Part shown: piece after piece, positions 6,427-12,694 of the stretch
Numbering within the stretch: the first letter of the stretch is position 1
How the letters are laid out: every line of letters starts with the position of its first letter
Assembly (NCBI GenBank): GCA_964387645.1
Contig: CAYLYM010000114.1
Location: 1-12,694 of the forward strand
Source of the DNA: CAYLYM01 sp964387645
GTDB lineage: Bacteria; Calditrichota; Calditrichia; RBG-13-44-9
Length of the DNA: 12,694 nt
Direction: 5' to 3'
Position numbers and translations under genes: made by a program
The notes under the pieces: generated by a model
What the model was told of the DNA's origin: nothing
Seen by the model: only the letters and a program-made list of their open reading frames with translations
The model's database searches: none

Positions 6427-7723
6427 GAAATTATGGCGAGTGTTTCCAGAATATAAAGATGAAAAAAATCATATAATCATATTCCTAATTTTTCTTTTAT
6501 TTTTAGTAATTAATTTTTTTAATGGGTGTGCCCAGCGAGAACATCTCAATCCATTTGATCCGCTGGGCCCTCGAAAATCTCCGATAACACTTTCTCTTGT
6601 TCCAATCAATTCTGGAGTGGAGTTGTATTGGACTACTATCGAGTTAGAAGGTGTTGTAGGTTTCAGAATTTATCGAAAAAAACAAAATCAATCTTTTTTT
6701 GAACCCATCATAGATTTATCTGCTGACCAACATTCCTACATAGATAAAAATGTCGAAACAGGACAATGGTATAATTACTATGTAACAGTTTTAGGCAAAA
6801 ATATTGAAAGCTCAGCTTCGAATATAGAGAAGGTATTACTTGGGCCTGGGGAATATTGGATTCTTTCTCAATATGGTTATTCAATTAATCATTATTCATA
6901 CGATCTACTCCACCGAAAAAATACTATTAATGTAAAATTTGCACCTGAAGATTGGGACTGGAATTTGAAAGAACAGAAAGTTTATTTAGCATATCCACAG
7001 TATCGTTTAGTAAGTTGTTTAGATCTTAATTCAGGCATTGAAGACGTATTTTTTGATGACATTTTTATCAGACCAATACATTTAAAATGGGATTTCTGGA
7101 ATAACCGTTTACTTGTTTTGGATAGGAAAAAGCAAAGTGTATTTATTTTCGTCAATACTGTTTTGGTAGATTCAATTCCGCTACCGGACGAAAATTATTT
7201 AAAAATCCAAACAACAAAAAAAGGTCATATATGGGTATTGGGAATACATAATGCACTCGTTTTTGACAAAAATGGCCTTCCAATTTCTCAAATAAACTTT
7301 AATACTAATTTTACAGGGATGGATATTCAATATGATGGATACTATATATACGTTTTAACAACAAATATGAAAAACGGATTCTCCAATCTTTTTCAATTTG
7401 AAGAAACGACTAGAACAGTAAAAGTTTTTTCAATAAAAGGTAATTTTTCGATTTTAAGAAAAATTCCTGACAAAAATTATTTTTGGGCGGCAGAAAAATT
7501 AACCATTTATAATCAAAGACTAGTGAAACTTTCTAACGTCGGACATCGTCTTCTCGAAGGACCTGAACTGGAAAATATTTTCGATATTCAAATTAATCCC
7601 AGAGATGAATCAGTTGTGGTTGTAGATAGATTAGGTAATAGCTTATATTTATTTGATCGAGAAGGAAATTTAATTTCAAATAAAGTAGGAATCTACGATC
7701 CTATAAAGGTAATTATCAGGTGA
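6416..7723 (+). CDS. Lipoprotein with fibronectin-III-like domain and propeller-like C-terminal half
   Basis: 435 residues from a TTG at 6416, overlapping adk by 11 nt. An in-frame GTG at 6440 is the next option; there is no ATG in the N-terminal region. A hydrophobic segment (about 19-35) ends in F-F-N-G-C, a plausible lipobox with Cys38 as the lipidated residue. It is followed by N-P-F-D-P, a stretch I associate with lipoproteins of FCB-group bacteria. Residues about 57-140 look like a fibronectin type III domain (V-E-L-Y-W near the start, F-R-I-Y-R, Y-x-Y-Y-V-T-V). Residues about 160-435 are repeated short beta strands with aromatic and aspartate turns (such as NRLLVLDR, HIWVLG, VVVVDRLGNSLYLFDREGN), suggesting an NHL- or WD-like propeller. 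The stop overlaps the start of the membrane phosphatase by 4 nt. Exact function unknown; a sensory or binding partner of that phosphatase is inference. Confidence 0.75.
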   Translation: MIAKKLWRVFPEYKDEKNHIIIFLIFLLFLVINFFNGCAQREHLNPFDPLGPRKSPITLSLVPINSGVELYWTTIELEGVVGFRIYRKKQNQSFFEPIIDLSADQHSYIDKNVETGQWYNYYVTVLGKNIESSASNIEKVLLGPGEYWILSQYGYSINHYSYDLLHRKNTINVKFAPEDWDWNLKEQKVYLAYPQYRLVSCLDLNSGIEDVFFDDIFIRPIHLKWDFWNNRLLVLDRKKQSVFIFVNTVLVDSIPLPDENYLKIQTTKKGHIWVLGIHNALVFDKNGLPISQINFNTNFTGMDIQYDGYYIYVLTTNMKNGFSNLFQFEETTRTVKVFSIKGNFSILRKIPDKNYFWAAEKLTIYNQRLVKLSNVGHRLLEGPELENIFDIQINPRDESVVVVDRLGNSLYLFDREGNLISNKVGIYDPIKVIIR

Positions 7724-9813
7724 AATTCAAGAAAATTCTGAAAACACTTTATATTCTAACTCCCATATTCATTCTGATCATTTATATCATTGATCTATTA
7801 TCTTACTATAGTAATATATCAATAAACTTTGTTTCCTATATCCGTGAATTAATCATTTTTTCCATTCTTTTTCTATGGTATGAAATTCTTAAAAATAAAC
7901 TTCATTTTGATGAATTATCCATTGAGCAAAACCTTGTGCGTTTAACCATCATTATTTTGGCCAATTACATTATCTCATTTAGTTCAAATACATTACTCAA
8001 ACCAGTTTATGATATAGAAACTTTCCCCCCTCTTTATCAGACTCCTGGTTCAATTTTTGTATCTAATATTATTGCGATAACTGCAGCGTTTACATTTGTA
8101 CCCTCAATCCTCATTCTACGTCAACTTATCTTTTATAAGAGAAAACGTTTTACCTCATTATTTTTTAATCTTTTTATTGCTTCAATAACAATCAATGCGT
8201 TCTCAGTTTTCATTACTAGAGAATCTGTTGGTTGGTTCAGATTTACCTCTGATACGCTATTTAATGATCTTACTTTAATTCTAGCATTTATACCTATTAT
8301 TATACTTTCCTTCAGAAATGAATGGATTACATACCTTCCGCGTAGAAAAAAAATTATCTATTCTATTCTTGGTATTCCACTCTTTCTAGGCATTGCGTTT
8401 TTATTTGATTATGTTTATCGAGTTCCGCTACCAGCATATAGTCTTACTATTGCTGCCCTGTCATTTACTATGTGTTTTTTTCTTATGGTTTATGGTACTT
8501 TGGCGTTACTTAAATTATTTTTTCACCTTCCTACTGCACGAGCCTTCGATCGTAAGATGAAAGAGTTAAATTCATTATATGATCTTGCCCGTCAATTAAA
8601 TAGTCAAACCCAACGAGAAAGTTTATTACCATTAATTACTAAATCGACTGCGGAGTATCTTGATTGCCCAACCGTCTGGTTGTCACTGTACTCTGAAAAT
8701 AACCAGAATTTTTATCTTGCTTCAGCCCATAATCTATCAGAAGATAATATTACTTATTACCCTCCAAAAGCAATAGAAGGTCTCAACCTTGCTATTATAC
8801 AGAAAAGAGGTGCGGTTTTAATACCAGATGTTGCTCACAATCGTCAATATGCTTCCATTTTGGATTGGAAACCCACCGCACGTACAATCATGGGAGCCCC
8901 GTTGTTTTCGAACCGCGGTAAGCTTATGGGAATTATATACGCTACTAAATCAAAAGAATATGAATTCGACATAGAAGATGTAACACTCCTTGAAGGCATA
9001 GCAAATCAGGCTGCCATCTCACTAGAAAATGTAAAATTACTTGAAGAATCATTAGAACGTGAACGATTAGAGCAAGAATTACGTGTTGCTCGTGAAGTTC
9101 AATTAAACCTCTTACCCACTACCCTACCGCAAATTCCCAGATTTAGTATAGAAGCCTTTTGTATTACTGCCTATGAAGTTGGAGGTGATTATTACGATTT
9201 CTTTCAGTATGCCGATGGAAAACCCGGTTTTGTCATTGGGGATGTATCTGGTAAAGGAACATACGCAGCATTATATATGGCTGAATTCAAAGGTATTATT
9301 CAAACTCTATCGCGAAATCATATCTCTCCGGCCGAATTTGCTAAAGCTACAAATAGCTTAATTTATCCGAATATTGAACGTCGATCTTTTATTAGTGCTA
9401 TATTTGGTAAAATTGATTATGATACAAATTCAATTACTTTTGTAAGAGCAGGACATCCCTATCCTATTTATCACCCCATAAATCACAATGCACCTTATTT
9501 TGTTCATTCGCCCGGTATAGGCCTTGGACTTGAACCAGGAAAAGTTTTTAATCAGCTTATAAAAGAACATACTCTACATTTAAAAAATGGAGATAGTTTA
9601 ATCTTTTTTACTGATGGTGTGACAGAAGCACGTAATCGTGAAGGAGAAGAGTTTGGTGACCAAAGACTTCTGGAATTAGTAGCAACAATAAATAGAAAAT
9701 CTGTAACGGAAATAAAAATAGAACTAAAGAATTCTTTAGAGAAATTTTGTGAGAAAAAACAGCTCTTCGATGATTTAACAGTGATTATTATAAAATATAA
9801 TGATTCAGATTAA
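7720..9813 (+). CDS. Membrane protein serine phosphatase: 8 TM helices, GAF, SpoIIE/PP2C
   Basis: 697 residues from a GTG whose bases overlap the previous stop (GTGA), so translation is probably coupled. The first 270 residues hold about eight hydrophobic helices (near 8-28, 41-57, 73-90, 112-136, 147-166, 181-198, 211-233, 240-268); an even number keeps both ends in the cytosol. A GAF domain follows (about 290-440), then a helical linker (about 441-466, with REVQLNLLP), then a SpoIIE/RsbU-type PP2C domain (about 470-692). Metal-site motifs are intact: EVGGDYYD (D490), IGDVSGKG (D508), FTDGVTEA (D632), DDLTVI (D685). By family it dephosphorylates a STAS antagonist such as the one encoded 147 nt downstream. 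The membrane half matches no sensor domain I can name. Confidence 0.9.
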   Translation: MKFKKILKTLYILTPIFILIIYIIDLLSYYSNISINFVSYIRELIIFSILFLWYEILKNKLHFDELSIEQNLVRLTIIILANYIISFSSNTLLKPVYDIETFPPLYQTPGSIFVSNIIAITAAFTFVPSILILRQLIFYKRKRFTSLFFNLFIASITINAFSVFITRESVGWFRFTSDTLFNDLTLILAFIPIIILSFRNEWITYLPRRKKIIYSILGIPLFLGIAFLFDYVYRVPLPAYSLTIAALSFTMCFFLMVYGTLALLKLFFHLPTARAFDRKMKELNSLYDLARQLNSQTQRESLLPLITKSTAEYLDCPTVWLSLYSENNQNFYLASAHNLSEDNITYYPPKAIEGLNLAIIQKRGAVLIPDVAHNRQYASILDWKPTARTIMGAPLFSNRGKLMGIIYATKSKEYEFDIEDVTLLEGIANQAAISLENVKLLEESLERERLEQELRVAREVQLNLLPTTLPQIPRFSIEAFCITAYEVGGDYYDFFQYADGKPGFVIGDVSGKGTYAALYMAEFKGIIQTLSRNHISPAEFAKATNSLIYPNIERRSFISAIFGKIDYDTNSITFVRAGHPYPIYHPINHNAPYFVHSPGIGLGLEPGKVFNQLIKEHTLHLKNGDSLIFFTDGVTEARNREGEEFGDQRLLELVATINRKSVTEIKIELKNSLEKFCEKKQLFDDLTVIIIKYNDSD

Positions 9814-9887
9814 AATACTATATAAATTTCATTAAAATGTATTATCATTAAATGATCTATTGAATTAAGCTATAAAACGAAAAAACT

Positions 9888-9916
9888 TTGAAAAAATTGG
9901 AGAATTTTAGGATAAC
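9888..9916 (+). promoter_or_regulatory. Possible promoter of the antagonist-kinase pair
   Basis: TTGAAA (9888-9893), a 17-base gap, then GATAAC (9911-9916), four of six bases of the -10 consensus. It would give a leader of about 38 nt before the antagonist gene, in a 147-base gap. The sequence is AT-rich, so a chance match is possible. Confidence 0.3.
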
Positions 9917-9950
9917 TTTTGAGAAAATATTACCGTAATCTTATAAGAAT

Positions 9951-9955
9951 GGAGG
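9951..9955 (+). promoter_or_regulatory. Shine-Dalgarno that decides the start of the STAS antagonist
   Basis: GGAGG sits 5 bases before the ATG at 9961. An upstream in-frame TTG at 9919 would add 14 residues not expected in this compact domain, so 9961 is the start. Confidence 0.9.
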
Positions 9956-9960
9956 ATACT

Positions 9961-10329
9961 ATGGACAAATTTGAAATTTTCAGGCGGGACGTAGATGACA
10001 TCAGTATTCTAAATCTCCAGGGCTTTTTAGATGCCCATACGGCTCCAGATTTTGAGGCAGAACTTCAAAAGCTAATTAATGAAAAACGCTATAACATCGT
10101 TGTCAATCTTGACGGTTTGCAATATATCAGTTCAGCTGGACTGGGAGTCTTTATGGGAGTCATTGAAGACGTCAGGAATAATGGAGGAGACTTAAAAATA
10201 TGCTGTGCTTCTCCAAAAGTATTCAAAGTGTTTGATCTTTTAGGATTTCCCAGTTTATATGAATTTTTCTCTGCTGAGGAACAGGCTTTTGAAAAATTTA
10301 AAAGTTTTAAAAAAACGTCTGGTAAATAA
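9961..10329 (+). CDS. Anti-sigma factor antagonist, STAS domain (RsbV/SpoIIAA type)
   Basis: 122 residues, a single STAS domain of normal size. In partner switching the unphosphorylated form binds the kinase/anti-sigma factor and frees its target; phosphorylation blocks this, and a PP2C phosphatase reverses it. The region LQGFLDAHTAP (19-29) followed by V-V-N-L-D-G-L-Q-Y-I-S-S-A-G-L-G (47-62) is diagnostic. Ser58 aligns with the phosphorylated serine of SpoIIAA. The usual D-S-S-G reads S-S-A-G here, so the aspartate before the phosphoserine is a serine. The kinase gene begins one base after the stop, and SpoIIE-type phosphatases lie on both sides of the pair. Family certain; the direct partners are inferred from gene order. 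Confidence 0.93.
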   Translation: MDKFEIFRRDVDDISILNLQGFLDAHTAPDFEAELQKLINEKRYNIVVNLDGLQYISSAGLGVFMGVIEDVRNNGGDLKICCASPKVFKVFDLLGFPSLYEFFSAEEQAFEKFKSFKKTSGK

Positions 10330-10330
10330 C

Positions 10331-10774
10331 ATGTCAAAAAGAAAAAAAGAGAAAAAAAAATATCATCTCAGACTGCCCGTAGATACGGCAAATCTTGAAA
10401 TCATTCGTGAATTTGTTTCAGGAATAGCCCATAATTTAGGCTTTTCAGCCGAGGATATACACCGAATTGTATTGGCTGTCGATGAAGCCAGTACCAATAT
10501 CATTAAACACGCCTATAAAGACAGCGAAAATAACCAAAATTTTATCTTCATTGATGTGATTGCCCACACCGATCGCCTCGAAATAAACGTGATTGACAAA
10601 GGGAGAGGATTTAATCCGGAATCTGTAAAAGTTCCTGAAATGAATGCATACCTAAAAAAAATGAAACGAGGTGGTTTAGGACTGTATCTTATTAACACAC
10701 TGATGGATCAGGTGGATTATCACATCAATCCTGGTGTACATAACTGTATTAAAATGATAAAATATATTTCATAG
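10331..10774 (+). CDS. RsbW-type serine kinase / anti-sigma factor (HATPase domain)
   Basis: 147 residues from the ATG one base after the antagonist stop; with no Shine-Dalgarno visible, translation is probably coupled. It has a GHKL ATPase fold without a histidine phosphorylation domain. N-box VDEASTNIIKHAY (50-62) with E52 and N56, G1 box DKGRGF (89-94), G2 box RGGLGLYL (113-120). By family it phosphorylates the STAS antagonist on serine using ATP and, when free, binds an output protein, classically a sigma factor. The first ten residues are almost all lysine, arginine or glutamate and are encoded by long A runs. A frame extending upstream to 10259 lies inside the antagonist gene and is unlikely to be used. 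No sigma factor gene follows, so the target is unknown. Confidence 0.92.
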   Translation: MSKRKKEKKKYHLRLPVDTANLEIIREFVSGIAHNLGFSAEDIHRIVLAVDEASTNIIKHAYKDSENNQNFIFIDVIAHTDRLEINVIDKGRGFNPESVKVPEMNAYLKKMKRGGLGLYLINTLMDQVDYHINPGVHNCIKMIKYIS

Positions 10775-10883
10775 CATAATATCGATAGTTTTCTTACAAA
10801 ATAACTTTCAATCAACATTAATTTGTTAAATTCCTCTATTATTTGGCTAAAACTTATGATTTAAATAGAAAGTAGAGTTAATC

Positions 10884-12650
10884 ATGTCCAACCAATTTAA
10901 TTATTTATCAGAAAAATATAAATCAGCAAACATTAAGGAAGTTAATGAAAGACTTATTGAACTTTCTTCTCTTTTTGAAATAAGTCAGATTCTGAATTCA
11001 TCTCTGGAATTGAATCATGTACTAAATAATGTCTTACTTATTCCCATGGGTAGAATGATGATTTCGCGAGGGATGATTCTCATAAAAAAAAATAATTATT
11101 ATGTACCACGCTTGATTAAAGGATTGCCAAAATTTGTTGAAGAACAGAAATTTTATTTAAATGAAATTGCAACAAACGAAGCTTTCTTGCCAGAAAAACA
11201 AGCTATTGATCCAAAAGTACAACACTTTGCACAATTCATGTTGGATAATCATTTATCTGTTGCCATACCCATTGCCTCCCAAAAAAAATTGTTAGGACTT
11301 GCTTTGTATGGTCAAAAATTAAACAAAAAACCTTTTACCGAAGATGAAATAAATTTTCTTAAATCTCTCGCAAATATTTCTGGTAAAACCATCGAAAATG
11401 CCCTCCAAGTAGAAGAAATTCAGGGGATCAATAAAGAATTAGATCAGCGAATTCAACAATTAAAAACACTTTTCGACATAGCCCGAGGTCTATCTGCCAC
11501 CTTGGACCAGAATAAGATTAAAAAATTGCTCACTTACGCTCTTATGGGGCAAATGCTTATTAATCGGTATGCACTTATATTCTATAATAGTGTAGATGGG
11601 ACCCAGGTTGAGGCTAAAGGATTTTTAAAAGATATTATTGAATCTATTGCCGAAACTCTAAGGCAAATTCCTTATTTAGAATCGGCTATATTGATCCAGG
11701 ATATAGAGAATGAATATATCCAAGAAAGATTAGTTCGACTGGGCGTCCAAGTTTTAATTCCAATGCGACATCAAAATAAATTACTCGGTATAATACTACT
11801 CGGTGAAAAAATCAATAAGAATACTTATTCTACTGTGGATCTTGATTTTTTATCAACTTTGGTAAGTCAGGCGGTTGTTTCTTTAGAAAATGCTCGCTTA
11901 TTTCAAGAAACACTTGAAAAACAAAGAATTGAACAGGAACTTCAAGTTGCCAGACAGATCCAGAAAAAGTTACTTCCAAAAGAAATCCCTCAAATACCAG
12001 GTTACGACGTATTTGGAATAAATATTTCCAGTAAAGAGGTAGGAGGCGATTATTTTGATATTATGAACATTTCAGACTATCAACATGCTCTGGCTATAGC
12101 AGATGTTTCTGGTAAGAGTGTTCCTGCTTCATTGCTCATGGCAAATTTGCAAGCTGGATTAAGGTTACTAATTAAAGAAAATATTGAACTCAGTACTCTT
12201 GTTGGAAGATTAAATAATTTGATTTATCAAAATACTGATTTAGATAGATATATTACTTTCTTTATAGGTATATTAGATTCTCAAAAAAATATATTTCGAT
12301 ATGTAAATGCTGGTCATAATCCTCCTCTGATTTATCATTCAGATGGGACAGTTAAATTATTAGAAGAAGGAGGACTTATTTTAGGAATGCTACCAGAGTA
12401 TAAATATCAAACGGGTTTGGTACAATTTACACCTGGAGATTTATTTGTTGCCTATACTGACGGTGTTACCGAAGCTTTAAACACTTTTGAAGAAGAATTT
12501 GGAGAAGAGCGGCTAATTAACTATGTTAAAGAAAAATATCGTGAAAATCTCCATCAAATTGCCCAGGGATTAATTAGGACTATCAAGGAATTTACTCTGA
12601 AAACAGAGCAGGCTGACGATATTACATTACTATTAATGAAAAAAAAATGA
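10884..12650 (+). CDS. Soluble protein serine phosphatase: two GAF domains and SpoIIE/PP2C
   Basis: 588 residues, no membrane segment, so cytosolic. GAF-like domain 1 (about 25-178) and GAF-like domain 2 (about 190-340) are each flanked by helices; the linker EQELQVARQIQKKLLP (350-365) closely resembles that of the membrane phosphatase. The PP2C domain (about 370-587) keeps EVGGDYFD (D389), ADVSGKS (D407), NAGHNPP, YTDGVTEA (D526) and DDIT (D579), so it should be active. GAF domains usually bind small molecules or mediate dimers; the ligand is not deducible. The ATG at 10884 is preceded only by a weak purine stretch. It lies 109 nt after the kinase gene and may be the cytosolic input to the same switch. 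No terminator is visible in the last 44 bases of the window. Confidence 0.92.
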   Translation: MSNQFNYLSEKYKSANIKEVNERLIELSSLFEISQILNSSLELNHVLNNVLLIPMGRMMISRGMILIKKNNYYVPRLIKGLPKFVEEQKFYLNEIATNEAFLPEKQAIDPKVQHFAQFMLDNHLSVAIPIASQKKLLGLALYGQKLNKKPFTEDEINFLKSLANISGKTIENALQVEEIQGINKELDQRIQQLKTLFDIARGLSATLDQNKIKKLLTYALMGQMLINRYALIFYNSVDGTQVEAKGFLKDIIESIAETLRQIPYLESAILIQDIENEYIQERLVRLGVQVLIPMRHQNKLLGIILLGEKINKNTYSTVDLDFLSTLVSQAVVSLENARLFQETLEKQRIEQELQVARQIQKKLLPKEIPQIPGYDVFGINISSKEVGGDYFDIMNISDYQHALAIADVSGKSVPASLLMANLQAGLRLLIKENIELSTLVGRLNNLIYQNTDLDRYITFFIGILDSQKNIFRYVNAGHNPPLIYHSDGTVKLLEEGGLILGMLPEYKYQTGLVQFTPGDLFVAYTDGVTEALNTFEEEFGEERLINYVKEKYRENLHQIAQGLIRTIKEFTLKTEQADDITLLLMKKK

Positions 12651-12694
12651 AAATCTCTAAATCTTACTGAATGACATTACAGTTTTACTCAAAC

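Noticed and set aside
9844..9856. Palindrome ATCATTAAATGAT after the membrane phosphatase gene
   Set aside because: The loop would be a single base and no T-tract follows, so it is not a terminator; short AT palindromes are expected in this composition.
12651..12694. Terminator after the last phosphatase
   Set aside because: The 44 remaining bases show no stem followed by a T run.

Overview
The window is AT-rich (about one third G+C by eye) and looks like the chromosome of a diderm bacterium. It has a lipoprotein with a type II signal, a periplasmic adaptor for a MacB-type transporter, tRNA genes without an encoded CCA end, and Shine-Dalgarno-led starts. GAF-SpoIIE phosphatases combined with lipoproteins carrying an N-P-F-D-P stretch after the lipobox suggest the wider FCB group (Calditrichota or Ignavibacteria-like lineages). 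That placement is inference from style, not from a marker gene. No transposase, phage gene, CRISPR array or plasmid function is visible.

Left part (1-5206, all minus strand). The window opens inside the N-terminus of a uridine kinase gene. Upstream of it lie tRNA-Cys(GCA) and tRNA-Ala(GGC), probably one transcription unit from a near-consensus sigma-70 promoter at 788-816. Between the two tRNAs is a 16-bp perfect inverted repeat and a possible 50-residue membrane peptide. Next comes a four-gene transporter operon, transcribed adaptor, permease, permease, ATPase. The two permeases are diverged MacB/FtsX-type paralogues that probably form a heterodimer, with the ATPase on its own polypeptide.

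Middle (5207-5781). This very AT-rich stretch holds tRNA-Gln(CUG) on the plus strand, followed by a textbook intrinsic terminator.

Right part (5782-12650, all plus strand). Adenylate kinase overlaps a lipoprotein gene (fibronectin-III-like domain plus a beta-strand-rich, probably propeller-type, C-terminal half). That gene overlaps by 4 nt a membrane phosphatase with about eight membrane helices, a GAF domain and a SpoIIE/PP2C domain. Then come a STAS anti-sigma-factor antagonist (RsbV/SpoIIAA type), an RsbW-type serine kinase one base after it, and a second, soluble phosphatase with two GAF domains. Together they form a partner-switching module with one kinase, one phosphorylatable antagonist and two differently wired phosphatases: one membrane-bound, possibly reading an envelope signal through the lipoprotein, and one reading a cytosolic signal. 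No sigma factor gene is in the window, so the output target is unlinked.

Most of the window is ordinary. The parts worth a second look are the adk-lipoprotein-membrane phosphatase cluster, the two-input switch, and the inverted repeat with its small ORF between the tRNAs.
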